The position numbers and the translations under genes were made by a program. The notes beneath the pieces are model-generated. The model was not told the DNA's origin. It ran no database searches and was given only the letters and a program-made list of their open reading frames with translations. A DNA stretch of 64,000 nt from Haliclona indistincta (Eukaryota; Porifera; Demospongiae; Haplosclerida; Chalinidae): the NCBI GenBank assembly GCA_964017065.1, contig OZ024786.1:9553047-9617046 (forward strand), given 5' to 3'. Positions 1 to 10,564 of the stretch are shown one piece after another. Each line of letters starts with the position of its first letter. Within the stretch, counting starts at the first letter, position 1.

Positions 1-129
1 GCTGTTTTAGAAAACTTGCTGTATAGCTTGAAAAGAAGTAGCAATTATGGAAATGAGCCAAATTTGAGGTCTACATTTCAGAAATGGGTCTGAAATCAGT
101 CCTTGGCGTTATCAAGGGTTTTAGTATTT

Positions 130-382
130 AGTAAGAGGACTCTTGTGGCCTCTGGTCTGTTTGGTAGAGGCATGGATATAGAGAGAGTCAGCATTGTTTT
201 CAACTATGACATGCCTGAAAACTCGGTGACCTACCTACACAGAGTGAGAATGCAGTGCATATAATAAACATCAATTTCATGACTTGGTCTTGGTTAAATT
301 TTAGGTTGCCAGATCTGGTTGATTTGGTACCAAAGGCCTCTCCATGAAATTTGTATCTAACGAAGATGTTAAAATTCTAACA
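130..382 (+). pseudogene. DDX39/UAP56-type DEAD-box RNA helicase fragment
   Basis: Two exon pieces (130-243 and 305-382) match the C-terminal helicase domain of the UAP56/DDX39 mRNA-export helicases. The first reads [19 protein letters not shown] and [14 protein letters not shown] (motif V region up to motif VI). The second reads VARSG, then a stop, then FGTKGLSMKFVSNEDVKIL. Between them lies a 61-bp GT-AG intron (244-304). In this family RNA helicases remodel spliced mRNPs in the nucleus. The in-frame TGA replaces the Arg of the motif VI Arg-x-Gly-Arg-Phe stretch, and no N-terminal ATPase half precedes it, so this is a decayed, intron-bearing duplicate rather than a retrocopy. The first 50 bases resemble a repeat also seen near 4900 and 51230, so the gene piece abuts repeat DNA. 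Confidence 0.8.
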
Positions 383-1049
383 CTTTCTAAGGCTGATGTC
401 ATTTTTGACTATCAAAGGGTAATTGTATAGGATCTGCATATTATTGTATTCGTATTTTTAAGAGCTATAGTATAGACCTATGAAGTTTCATATCAAATTT
501 GAATTCTTTGTTCAGCCCCGCCATTGTTCTTCAATTATCTGCCATGATTCAAGCAATGTTTCATGGTTTTCCAGCTATACACAAATTTCACATTATCATT
601 ATCATATTATTATGCCCGCATTATCACACTGAGAAACACAAAGCATTAAGCTGGTTTTTAGTGATAGCGTTTAGTCATCATTTCTTCAAATAAGCTTCTG
701 ATTCACAGATTGTTGTAACACTGCGACAGTCATCGTCAATCAGGAAAGAATCTAGAAATTGTTTCCAGAAAGAATGTGGTACATTCCTGATGAAAAGCAG
801 CCCAAATATTTTGCGTTTATTAACCACTTCAGGTAGTATGTCAAATTTCATTTTTTTCTAGAGCTGTCTCATCAAACGGTTTTGCGAGAAGAGGTTTGTC
901 AAAAGTATATGGCAACTCTAGGCATGTAACCAGGTAAACACTTTAACTTGAAGAGATGTGATACTGTAGCAGCTCCACATTACGAGGACATCCCGTGAAG
1001 GTCAATATATTTGATATGGCTGATGATGAGGAGAAGCATTATACTTAAA
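383..1049. other. AT-rich intergenic stretch, no gene seen
   Basis: No convincing coding region, RNA gene or repeat array was recognised. The only open frame of note (499-693, +) is short, hydrophobic and has no recognisable motif. Confidence 0.5.
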
Positions 1050-1335
1050 ATCTAATTAAGTTGTGTGAACCCACAAAATTGTTTCCCATAATTGAGCCGC
1101 TCTAAGACTAATGCAAGTCCTCTGCAAATGTCTTCGAAACCACAAAAAACGTCATCCATATAGACAAAAACAGTTATTCCACTCAAGAACAGCTAAAACC
1201 CGCTGCATGAGCCTCTGAAAAGTTGCCGGCGCATTTCAGAGTCCGAAAGACATTCCAACAAACTCATAAAGCCCAAGACGTCCAAATCCATGCTGCTCAC
1301 GCAAAAACTTAAATTACCATCTTTCTTGGGACCCA
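1050..1335 (-). pseudogene. Ty3/gypsy reverse transcriptase fragment
   Basis: Read on the minus strand, this contains the order of motifs of an LTR-retrotransposon reverse transcriptase: PKKDGNLSFCV (about 1330-1296), then GLYEFVGMSFGL, a stop codon, NAPATFQRLMQRVLAVLEW, and, after a frame change, GITVFVYMDDVF with the catalytic YMDD box. Reverse transcriptase would copy the element RNA inside particles. The residues normally between the PKKDG and YEF motifs are missing, there is a stop at the FGL-NAP junction, and at least one frameshift separates NAPATF from YMDD. No LTRs, integrase or protease were found nearby, so this is a short dead fragment. Confidence 0.8.
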
Positions 1336-2340
1336 TGGACTAACAGATTCTGACTGTCTTTCAAAGCAGCCATGTCGTGCATGTGCTGTGCAATGTCTTC
1401 TAAGAGCTGTTGCTGTGAGGCGAATTCTTCTGTTCCTGATCTGCGTACAATATAGACAATAACGGAATACGAATCAAGCAACCTGTAAATTCACCTCTTC
1501 GATGATTTAGTCCTGTATTTGTTAAGGGCAGGTCTGTACGATCTTTGCAGCCCCCTACCCTTAAGTGAAACCTGCTTGTCAGTTGTTAAACACTCTGGTA
1601 AGCGTTTTTTGTAATAGCTTCTCTGTAAGGTTATTTGGTCTGACAGCTGCAACTGCAGTGGTTAGAGCAATGTCTTGGGTGATATAGGACCACCTAAACC
1701 CATACAGTATACAAGCAACAGAGAAGACGAGATACCTCTTACGTAATGTTAGGAAACTGTAAAGTTGAATTTTTGTACAAACGTTTGTTAGACCAATTTG
1801 TAAGCCTCTACAACCTTGCTCCCTAGCCTCAGAGTGGGTCAACAATTGAAGCCGCAATTGGTTCACGTACATTTTTACATGAGCTTTTTGCTCCTTGTGG
1901 CTGTACCTGGGTTTTCTTTGCGTGCGAAGCTGCCGCTTGTACATGAGTTTGAATAACCATGAGTTGCATTAGTCAGGCGACACCTATCGGGTTTCAACAC
2001 CTTCCCTGCTATACTAAATAACCTTTATACAGCTGGCAGGAACTCCAAAAACTGTTTTCGCTACTACAGTCTATGTCCACTATCCCGCTTGACATTAGGG
2101 CGTAAAAACCGAAGTACCTGTCAAAGCATAAGTCAATAATTTAAGCTAGGCAGTGTTTAGGTAGTTAATATTCATTGACTCTTAGCTGATGAGCCTCCAT
2201 TTCTTATGCATGCAATGTGTTGACAGAGGCCTGACCCGCCCTTGGGTGGATCCCAATTGCCCCATTCTGGTAAGGTACTGTAGAGCCATTTTGGTTAAAT
2301 TTCACTTAATATAATTGATTTTAACAAACGCAGTACAAAA
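1336..2340. other. Intergenic; one unassigned minus-strand ORF
   Basis: A 121-codon open frame (1579-1944, minus) is the longest here. It is basic at its N-terminus but has no motif I recognise and may be chance. The rest shows no gene or repeat. Confidence 0.4.
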
Positions 2341-2666
2341 TGAACCCATGGGAAATTGACAAAATTAATTACAAATTATAAACGAAAAGGGGAAGATTGA
2401 TTATGATGTATTGGTCATTGTCTGCATAGTTTTGGTCCACTCCTTCATTACATGACAATCCGACGAGAGGACAAACAAACATAACATCTTCAAACACATA
2501 GCACTTAAATTTCGTGAACGGAAATATTCACCAAAAAGTAAATTAGTCCGTATTAATTTTATAATGAAGGAGTGGACCAAAACTATGCAGACAATGACCA
2601 ATACATCATAATCAATCTTCCCCTTTTCGTTTATAATTTGTAATTTGTCAATTTCCCATGGGTTCA
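2341..2666. repeat. 326-bp palindromic (foldback) element
   Basis: The outer arms 2341-2450 and 2562-2666 are nearly perfect inverted copies, starting TGAACCCATGGG on one side and ending CCCATGGGTTCA on the other. The left arm has about 5 extra bases; the spacer is about 110 bp. It fits a foldback/MITE element or a palindromic duplication. No target-site duplication was seen. Confidence 0.8.
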
Positions 2667-2718
2667 TGGAGTAAAGTCCTAAATGCCGACACTTCATGTC
2701 ATCTTTATTTTTGCACAA

Positions 2719-3120
2719 GTGACTGTCACGAGCAGACTTTTGCGAGCCTCAGCAACCTGAAGAGCATGACCCTGAAAAGAGGAGGCTGACTGGACAGTGG
2801 AGGATTGCAGAGAGGAGATTACGGTGACATGGATGTCACCGCAGCTAGCAAACCGCGCTTCCAACTGGGAAGGATAATGTCCGCGGGATGAAAGCGGTCA
2901 CCCCGGATGAGAGAAGGAACCTCCAGCCGAGGAGAGAGAGCGGCAGAGCGAGCAGAAGCAGAGATCGCATCACGCAAGGCATTGTGGCGCAGAATCCTGT
3001 CCCCGTTGTCCCCACATTCAATAAAATGGTCTCCGAAGGAGTCGCATGTCTTGTTACACACTGAGCATGAGGCGTCAGGAGGAGCCATGGGAATGCCGAG
3101 CCAGTACTTGATTCACACTT
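2719..3120 (-). pseudogene. Non-LTR retrotransposon ORF2 C-terminal fragment
   Basis: The minus strand encodes the cysteine/histidine tail typical of LINE-type polyproteins in marine invertebrates: YWLGIPMAPPDASCSVCNKT, then FGDHFIECGDNGDRI (a C-x2-C ... H-x4-C motif), then LRDAISASARSAAL and PADIILPSWKRG. After about 2830 the match continues in another frame (VTVISSLQSSTVQSAS, GHALQVAEARKSLL) to about 2719, so a single-base frameshift breaks the ORF. Reverse transcriptase and endonuclease domains are absent, and the fragment ends next to the palindrome at 2341-2666. This is consistent with a truncated, inactive copy. Residues after ARKSLL do not match, marking the 3' breakpoint. Confidence 0.75.
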
Positions 3121-3172
3121 CTGTGTATTACTGTGCTGGTGATGGAAATAGCCATAGTAGTAGTACACAGCT

Positions 3173-3265
3173 GAATACAATACAGCAAATGGTTGGAATA
3201 CAATACAGCAAATGGTTGGAATACAATACAGCAAATGATTGGAATACAATACAGCAAATGATTGT
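3173..3265 (+). repeat. 24-bp tandem repeat, about four units
   Basis: Units of AATACAGCAAATGGTTGGAA plus ATACA-type spacing repeat four times with few differences (GGTT to GATT in the last two). The length, 24 bp, is a multiple of three, so it produces open frames in both directions that need not be genes. Confidence 0.85.
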
Positions 3266-3475
3266 GTTGAATAAATAACAGCAGCAAGAAGTTCACAAAA
3301 TTACACATGCAGTCGAATTACATTGTTCAAATACTGCTTGTGGACAGAGTTCAACTGATTGTACACATTAATTGGTACTTGAAGACTCTCTGGCACGAAA
3401 TTTGGTTGTGCAGCATAGATGCAAGGGATAGTACAATGGTAATGAGCAGTTGACTAAGATTAGCCCGGAACTTAC

Positions 3476-3650
3476 CAGGAGATAGGCTTCTTCTTTGTAG
3501 GCTTCTTCTTTGCCCGCGCCGCTGTATTGTCCAACGGACTGCGAAGTATTGCCATCTATTTTATCAGAAAACGAACCAATAAATTATGATTAAACTAATG
3601 TTAGACTTACCCTTCTTTTTTGAAGACTCCTCGGCTGGTGATCAATTGTC
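3476..3650 (-). CDS. Two exon-like blocks of an unknown basic protein
   Basis: On the minus strand a lysine-rich block (about 3650-3611, ...EESSKKK) is followed by a 55-bp GT-AG intron (3610-3556) and an 80-nt block (3555-3476) that ends at a canonical donor (CTG|GTAAGT). One frame of the second block reads LDNTAARAKKKPTKKKP, reminiscent of nuclear, DNA-binding tails. The splice-consistent frame is instead GNTSQSVGQYSGAGKEEAY. The frame cannot be settled and an in-frame stop lies near 3645. Intron size matches other introns in this window. No family was recognised; treat as possible exons of a host gene or a relic. Confidence 0.3.
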
Positions 3651-4738
3651 CACTTTGGAGCCTAATACTATGCACATCAATATGGATTCCATGTAAACAT
3701 GCCTTAATTAGTAACACCGATGATAGTGGCTATCTATTCTTGCCAGTAGATCTGTTTTTTTTTTCAGTCCATTATTTTTTGTTGTTTATTTGAAGCTCCT
3801 GATAGCCCGTATCTAATTGGTATAAACCCATAGCTGCGGAGGAAAATTGTAAGAGTGTCTGAAAAAAAATGACGGATTCGATCTGAGATGTTTCATTCAT
3901 GTAAGCATGTGAACGTGTCTGGTGGCAGTAGGACTTAAATTTGATGATCTATGATTTCGTTTGGATGGACATGCAGATCTTCCATTATCAGTAGCTTGCA
4001 ATTGGCTTTCAATCATCTCTCACTGATCGACCAAAATTGTCCGAATTATTTCTCGTGCAGTCTCCCATTGATCTCTCTGTATAATCTTTCAGCAATTTCC
4101 ATGTCATATCTATTAAGCATCAGTGAGAGAGCAGTGATAAAGGAAAAGAGATCCAATGGAAAGGTAATTAGTGAGGGAATGCCAGCCAGTTAGTCAGTCT
4201 TTACACAGCCTGAATGAACTGATAGATTTGTAAAACTATGGATCAAGCAAAAGGTGTAGTTTTTTGTTGCGTTTTGTCGCGAGTGTTACCAGGCCGTCTC
4301 TCGGTAATTGCAAATTAATTATAACTATATTGGTGCTTTTTCATTAGTGTGTGCAAGGCTGTTGTCAGAGCAATTGCATGCAGACACGCAATTCCATCGT
4401 GGCACTTCAACTTTGGTGCTTCATTGCAACTTGTCCTACAACTACCCTTCGACCTCGCCCTCACGTCGTCCAACTACAGGCCCCTTAGCATGCTTGAATT
4501 ACTAAAAATTAACTTACTAAAGAGGCTGCACCCCCATATAATCAGGTAACCAAGCTCCCAGCCAGTAGCGTTCCAACGAACACTGGGAAAAATGCAAATA
4601 CTCCTTTGGCTACCAGGTCTAAAAAGTATTCTGTAAACAGAGAAACACTGTAACAGTAGTATAATAGGTAACAAGAGTTCAATGGAACACATACCCTGTG
4701 CGCTATGCAATTTGCAGAAAATGGGAATGCTACTCCTA
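3651..4738. other. Intergenic, nothing firm
   Basis: AT-rich DNA with short unremarkable open frames (3951-4193, 4308-4549, both +). No motif, repeat array or RNA gene was recognised. Confidence 0.45.
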
Positions 4739-5540
4739 CTATGACTTCAGTGTGTTCTTAACTATTATGAATATATACTTCCATCTTTTTACCACGACAT
4801 CTGCTGAAACTTTGTTATCAGTACCAATACAAGCGAGACAAAATGCTGGCACTGATTCTTGAAGAGATTGAGCCATGTAGACAAAAGCATGCTTTGAGAA
4901 ACTGGCTGTTTTAAAAAGCTTGCTGTATAGCTTGTAAAGAAGTAGCAATAAAGACTGTGGATACTGGAGACCGTATGTAGATACTTACGTGGATACTGGA
5001 GACCATGTGTCTAAAGAAATGTTCTACCGCGAAGTTCAATTACAGCAATTTCAATTTCCTTTAGCTCTTATTTATAAACATGTATTGCTTGCTCACAGTT
5101 GCACTGTAAATTCTGCATGCAACATGATACTGGATTCATGGAATTCATGGAACTGACTAATTTCAACATGAGTTTGTGCAAGTTCTACCACTAGTCAGTG
5201 GGACACGCTCGTTATTTGGGCCATTGGACATGATTTTAATGTCTAGACAAATTCCATGAACTTCTACTGACAACTGTTGTTGTAGTGTGTCCAGCAGAAT
5301 TGGAATGTACATCATGGTATCATCAACTCTCATCTCCCGTCTCTTACCCAGCCTTTTGGTTGCCATCGAGAGCCTAAGACAATCTCTGTTGGTTTCTGTA
5401 ATTATAAAAAGTGTTACATTCTGAAGTGTCATGCATGCACTAAGTCCAAGTTTGTCTTTTCTGAATCGGTACTCAGAGTCAAGTTCTTTGCATTACAGTA
5501 GGGGAAAGTCCCACCATACAATCTGTGAAACCACAATACT
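4739..5540 (-). mobile_element. Dispersed repeat carrying an unknown Cys-rich ORF fragment (copy 1)
   Basis: This block recurs at 51085-51480 in shortened form. On the minus strand it encodes two exon-like pieces. One has AFVYMAQSLQESVPAFCLAC then IGTDN (a C-x2-C site) and ADVVVKRWKYI at 4948-4739. The other has KRLGKRREMRVDDTMMYIPI then LLDTLQQQLSVEV at about 5370-5260. The second copy preserves the AFC-x-AC and GTDN features. The repetition and the Zn-site-like motif suggest a transposon-encoded protein, but I do not recognise the family and both copies look broken. Confidence 0.5.
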
Positions 5541-6128
5541 GCCTTATTTGGTAGTACAGCATCCTCTCTTGTTGTCTTCAGCACTCTGCTCACATCAATT
5601 ATTATTCTTTATCAAAGTTTAATTTTAGAATTCTCTCAGCTTACCATTCTGTCATGATGGGCATCTTCTAAGTCATCTGTAATATCGTCCATTTCTTGGT
5701 GAAGGACTCTGTATGTATTCCTGGCGTATACTTGAGTTACTGCTTATAAAAGTAGCAAATCTCAAAACCACAGATTTATAGCAAGAGCTATTATTATTCA
5801 TAGATTAAGGGTCACATGTTTCAAATTACCAGTATTAATAATGTCATCGCGCACACCCATGATTTTTTCTCACAAGCGTCCTTTGATTTTGATATTTCAG
5901 CCCTACACTATTGTAAAAATTAACATTATTAGCTATAATTATCTATCCTTTTATCGGGCGGCTCACCAGAATCCCTCTTCAATGGAGAATTGGATAGCAT
6001 TCGTTATTAACAATTATTATCTCACATCGTGCTTTTCTTTCACTTCTTTATTCAATTTTCTTAAAGGTCAGGATCGTATAGCAAGATAGTAATCAGCTTA
6101 TGGATACATAATTGTAGTAGCTAGTAGC
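5541..6128. other. Intergenic, nothing firm
   Basis: AT-rich sequence with short open frames only; no recognised feature. Confidence 0.4.
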
Positions 6129-6430
6129 TTGCAATTCCTTGGGTCCATGGAGGTGGGTCCCACACCACTTTCCCATCGTAAAACGTTGGTGGAATTTTTA
6201 TGTTTGGGAACTTCCGCCTCGAAAATGTCAGAGAAGTTCAGGAACTCCAACATCCCACTTATCCCATCTTTGTCGGTGGGAGTGGTGTTCCTCTGGTACA
6301 TTCCACCCGATGGGTTGGATGGGAGACAGCGCATCAAAACGGTTCCCCAGTCACAAAGTGGTCTGCTCTAGATGGCTCCAGCCTCTCTTTAGCTACACAT
6401 GCAAAAACAGAAAGCGGTAATATTAAATAA
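6129..6430 (+). other. Unassigned stretch open in all three plus frames
   Basis: Between about 6129 and 6430 all three plus-strand frames, and one minus frame, stay open for 76-93 codons, and the base composition is richer in G and C than in neighbouring DNA. No frame contains a motif I recognise. This could be an exon of a host gene whose frame I cannot choose, or simply stop-poor GC-rich DNA. Confidence 0.25.
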
Positions 6431-6480
6431 AGAGAAGAGTGGTTGTGCGTCTGGTACCGTCATTCAGCTCCAACTTTGTA

Positions 6481-6570
6481 TGTACGATGACGGCGAATTG
6501 AAATGAAGAGGACTCATTGGTTTTGAACGAGTTGAATTGTCAACGCACTTTTTCCCACGCCACCAGCTGA
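6481..6570 (-). pseudogene. Ras-type GTPase P-loop exon fragment (copy 1)
   Basis: The minus strand reads AGGVGKSALTIQLVQNQ, the G1/P-loop segment of Ras-family small GTPases (GxxxxGKS binds nucleotide phosphate), followed at once by TGA. The segment begins right after TTCTCTCAG, which looks like a splice acceptor. No switch I, DTAGQ, NKxD or CAAX parts follow. The same 90 bases occur without a difference at 13363-13452, so this is a recently copied exon fragment, not a working GTPase. Confidence 0.8.
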
Positions 6571-7946
6571 GAGAACAAGAGGAAACATAAATCTACTACC
6601 ACACTTACTCATACCTCTCCTTCCTTTCGTTTTTTTTCCTGATCACCATTTCCAGCTCTTCCAACTCAATCTTTATCAATTAATAATCATAAATTAATAA
6701 TAATGTTTACTGCAATCTTCAAGAAAGGGTATGCCTGTAGTGTAGAACGTGACGGCAACTGAAGTATGCCAAAGTTCTTGAGGGCACCATAAGCTGTTGG
6801 ACTACGGCAATAGACAGCAAGTGCTAGTCTAATGATAACTGCACTCCATCTATCACACGTTTAGTTAAAAAAAAAATATTATTACGATGGAGTCTTTGTT
6901 TATGAAATTTTAAGCTTTTACGGCCATTGAACATTGGCTAACGGTAATGTTTACCATCAAGTATAACGTTGATTGAACCCTCAGCAACTATCCCTGCTTC
7001 AAGAAAGCAAATTCGCCAAATTTTTGTCCAACAAATTTCTCGCTATACGGTACATCCTATTTCTGACCAGTACGAGCAGCATATTATCGTTGTCTTGGCT
7101 TGATCGCTTTGCTTGATGCTATCCTACCATCCCAAAGAAAGTGTAGTGAAGAAAAGCACCCATTAGGAAACCATGTCCACTTGGGTATTTAAACCAGCTT
7201 CTCCAAATTGTTTTCCTAGGATAGATATGGCATTATAAATGGTGTGGAATGTTCACATTCGAAGAACAATGTTAACAAAACGTTCTCTTCGTTTCCAGAC
7301 GTTTTCTTTGTAGAATAACACTGAGACGGGGCAATTGGAAGTTGTTCTTTGACAACACAGTTAAAAATGATTTTGATGATCCTCTGCACACATTGATGCA
7401 AGCGGTAAAACATGTGCTCATTCTTTGCCCGGTCTATAATATTATATTACATGTATTCCTCTCACTGTGCATGCATGGTCATGGTGTACATGTGGTAGTT
7501 TCAGTTAGATTTGGTACACTTTAATTCATTTTTGTATCGTCTTCCTCCACCCATTAACAACAAGGAAAAGTATCTAAGACTACCATACTTGTAAAAGCTT
7601 ACGTGAGTATATTAGTCAAATTTATCCGTCTTGAAGTAGTTTTGAAGCTGGCAGCAGAATGTTTCCTAGCAGCTCTTTGCAAGTTTATAGCCAGACTTTT
7701 GACTTGACAGGGTTGTGTGTAAAGCTACTTTTACTACTGTCAACCTTTTCACCGTATAAATTCTTCCCTACATGCTTATATTCTTGGCATTAAAAACCTT
7801 ACTTACGTTCGAGAAATGAAATAAGTTTTTGAATCACATGTGCTTTGCTGAACGCAAGAGGCTAGCACACACACATACATACACTTCAGAGGCAAGGGTG
7901 GAACAGCTGTACATGTGCACTTCATCCACCGATACTTCCTGCGCTG
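6571..7946. other. Intergenic, nothing firm
   Basis: No gene is supported. A plus-strand frame at 7342-7524 and a minus frame at 7216-7413 are short and unrecognised. No repeat array was seen. Confidence 0.4.
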
Positions 7947-8629
7947 GGTAATATGTAGTCTAGCTTGCTAGACCCTCAACGCTCTCTCGCTCGATGGGTG
8001 GGGTTATGGGGCGGAGCCCCGAGCGAGATTGCGATGAGGGTCTAGCCAAACCTGCAACATGATTAGTTTCTGAAATGAGTTTTGTAATCATATTCATCAT
8101 TAATTACGCACATGGTGAGCTCAGAGTGACGTTTAAGCCATAATGTCTACAGACAACTGCGCGTTTTGCAGCTTGCCCCCGCCACTTTACTACCTACCAG
8201 ATGGCGATAGGACTGATCTAGGGAGAATTGTGGAAGTGATCGTCGAGGAAGACCTGAAGGACAGTTGATAAACGTGTCTCTTCCACGAAGTACAGCTTTT
8301 GCGGCATCAGATTGCAATGGCCTTGCTTCTTGGTGACCTAAAGCAAGTACTCCGTGTTCAATAGCTCTCACGAAAAGTTGATCGTCGGTTGGTAAGCTAT
8401 CGGTTGTTTTAGCTGACCAGAGATTACACAGCGACGATAGCGCGGCCATATTGACTAAGTGACGAAATCAATGACGTACGACTTGCATTAACAAAACTCA
8501 TTTCAGAAACTAATCATGTTGCAGGTTTGGCTAGACCCTCATCGCGATCTCGCTCGGGGCTCCGCCCCGTAACCCCGCCCATCGAGCGAGAGAGCGTTGA
8601 GGGTCTATCAAGCTAGACTAGGTAATATG
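7947..8629. mobile_element. Mutator-like TIR element with captured gene fragment
   Basis: The element proper is 7956-8620 (665 bp). Its ends are 130-bp inverted repeats, 7956-8085 and 8491-8620, beginning TAGTCTAGCTT and containing a GC-rich tract (GGGGCGGAGCCCCGAGCGAG). A 9-bp direct repeat GGTAATATG flanks it (7947-7955 and 8621-8629), matching a target-site duplication. Long TIRs plus a 9-bp duplication are typical of Mutator/MULE elements. The interior has no transposase but holds a RecQ-like gene start on the minus strand, so it resembles a non-autonomous, pack-MULE-like element that depends on a transposase elsewhere. Confidence 0.75.
8147..8449 (-). pseudogene. RecQ-like helicase N-terminal fragment inside TIR element
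   Basis: The 100-codon frame starts MAALSSLCNLWSAK and runs to LQSDAAKAVLRGRDTFINCP followed by SGL. In RecQ-family helicases the Q-motif region is followed by such a block and then the Walker A loop (TGxGKS). Here the sequence departs just at that point and continues as unrelated residues to a stop. It therefore has no ATPase site. It lies entirely between the 130-bp inverted ends at 7956-8085 and 8491-8620. A longer RecQ-like gene at 41460-42391 also begins MAAL, but the two differ. RecQ assignment is by eye and moderate. Confidence 0.5.
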
Positions 8630-9199
8630 TTGACTACCAATTCTTGGCTCGCTGATCTAACAGAGGGTGGATTTGAATAGCTTGTCAAACCCTGTTTGTC
8701 CCCTTGGAATCTGATGGTCGTTGTCTACCAAGCGAAGGAACTTCAATACAAGCAAAAACCTATTGCTTGTCATCACTGATGAGATGTTGGTGGAATGGAA
8801 CGGTCATTGTCGGTTCCAGTAGTTGGCTTCTTGGGGCATGTTGACGACTCCCATTAATATCACCAGAGCAATGAACCGGTCTAGGTCTCATTGTGTGAAG
8901 GGTTTCTTACTGAAATGATGTTCTCGAATGTAGCTACAGACTCCACTGAGCTATGAATATGTCATGACGAGGGTGGTACTGATAAGGATATACCTTTGGA
9001 GTCTTCCAGGTTCTTTATACGCTTCAGAACTATACTATTACCAATAGCATTGTAGTAGACAATAATTATTACACGAACACAATTTCGCACAATAAATAGT
9101 ACAACTTATAACAAAATCAGAATGTCAGACTTTTATCCAAAGGCTGTATTGACTGTTGACTGAGCTAGCTTGTGGTCTGAATACAGGTGGTGCCCCTTT
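8630..9199. other. Intergenic, nothing firm
   Basis: No coding region or repeat recognised. Confidence 0.4.
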
Positions 9200-9605
9200 T
9201 CACCTGCACATGCAGTGAATGTTCACTAATAAATGATGCTTACTGCTAAAGCCCCTGCTCCTCTTTCCTCTGGAGATCTGTGTCGTCATAAATGGATTTA
9301 GTTGTGATAATTTAGCAGTGTGTCGTGATTCATCTTTATGACATTTAAGAAAACCAATCAAAGCTCCGAAAAAAGGATGAATCCTTCCAAAATCGACAAA
9401 GGTGGCCTCTCCGCTTGTTGAAACAATTAACTGGAACCAGCATTTCTTGGTATAGTCGAAGGGTCGTTTATCTTTACCGGCTAGATCCTGGCTTAAATTG
9501 GTCAAACTTCTTGTCTACCCTACCAACCACGAATTTGTAGCTGGCTTTGTGCTCCAAGTGCTCTTGTAGCTGTTCCAATGTTGAAGAGCTCGAAAACGCC
9601 ATATC
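9200..9605 (-). pseudogene. Possible 5' part of an ISXO2-like element ORF
   Basis: A minus-strand frame beginning MAFSSSSTLEQLQEHLEHKA then SYKFVVGRVDKKFDQF (about 9603-9505) resembles the start of the broken ORF at about 58425 (MMFSSFYSVDQLKDHLGNKA). Both are preceded by the same ATATCCTGTGGTAAAACAAA sequence. The 58-kb copy continues into an ISXO2-like transposase. Here the frame is broken near 9490 and a different open frame continues to 9200 (KKCWFQLIVSTSGEATFVDF). No catalytic residues can be pointed to, so this is a tentative relic of the same element family. Confidence 0.35.
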
Positions 9606-10090
9606 CTGTGGTAAAACAAAGAAGGTTAAAGTGGCGGGTGTGCATGAATATCATTAGCAAATGAATTTTTGCTAACCGTATTTTTTACTTTCTGTACAGG
9701 TCAGAAGAAGAAATCCTACACCACACATTTGTATTATTGTAATACTTACTGTATGTAAAATATGCAGCGCTACGAATAAGAATCAACGCTTGTAGCTCAT
9801 CACTAAAAACGGTGTGGTTTGTGACGGCTCTGTTTTACAGACAACATTCGATCTAGCTATTATTTGCTACATAGCTTTGTTATATACCTGGTCATGGGAC
9901 TATGCATGGATTAGCCGATCCTCAGCTTCTAATGCCGCCAACCGAGAGATCGTGTACGCCCACGCACCACTCTGGCGAGCATAACACGAGCAAAGTTATC
10001 ATGATTAAAATGCATGCATAGTCCCATGAAGAAAACCAGGCTGCACATTTTGAAGCTATCAGATCTGGAATTAACAAAAAATTGCGAACA
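9606..10090. other. Intergenic with a small TIR element
   Basis: Contains perfect 17-bp inverted repeats, TCATGGGACTATGCATG at 9892-9908 and its complement at 10013-10029, bounding 138 bp. This could be a tiny MITE; no target duplication was seen. Confidence 0.45.
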
Positions 10091-10097
10091 TCAGGTG

Positions 10098-10560
10098 TCA
10101 GGAGGGTACCTCTCGTGGCTGAACAGGAGGTGCAACCGCTTGGGAGAGTTGGACTTTAAGTGTTAGAATTGGACCGTAAGTGTTAGAGTTGTTGCCAGCT
10201 TCCTCACGAATACTCCTGAGCATGGCTTCCCATCTTGTCGTACAGGCTTCTAGTTCATCATAGAATTCCTCGGCATTGCAACAATTGACCAAACCGTCTT
10301 CTTTCACAGAACCAATCTGCTTGCCAAAAAATATCCATAATGCTCATCTGAGAGGATGCATTAAAACCACATTCACAATATGCATGTTTGATGTTGTGAT
10401 TAATGTGAATAAAACAAGACAAAATCAATTGCACACGGAATCCAAGTGAAAATGCCTTTACCAACTCTTCTTCACCATCTGTTCCAAACGCTCGCAATCT
10501 GTTCCAAACACTCGCAATCTGTAGTACTGCACTAGCTGATCTCCACGTTTTAGTATGATG
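10098..10560 (-). pseudogene. MULE-type transposase fragment
   Basis: The minus strand carries LRAFGTDGEEELVKAF, then CFIHINHNIKHAYCECGF and, after a one-base frameshift in a T-run near 10325, KQIGSVKEDGLVNCC then EEFYDELEACTTRWEAML. The order FGTDGE, CFxHxxxNI, DIFGKQxG, EGLV, RWxxML is that of MULE-like transposases common in invertebrates; the Asp of FGTDGE is a likely catalytic acid. Upstream it is fused directly to a Tnp2-like fragment (10565-11092) on the same strand. The C-terminal half is missing after PPVQPREVPS. The fragment is dead. Confidence 0.7.
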
Positions 10561-10564
10561 GATA

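Noticed and set aside
6129..6430. A real exon in one of three plus frames
   Set aside because: No frame could be preferred and no motif was recognised; kept only as an unassigned stretch.
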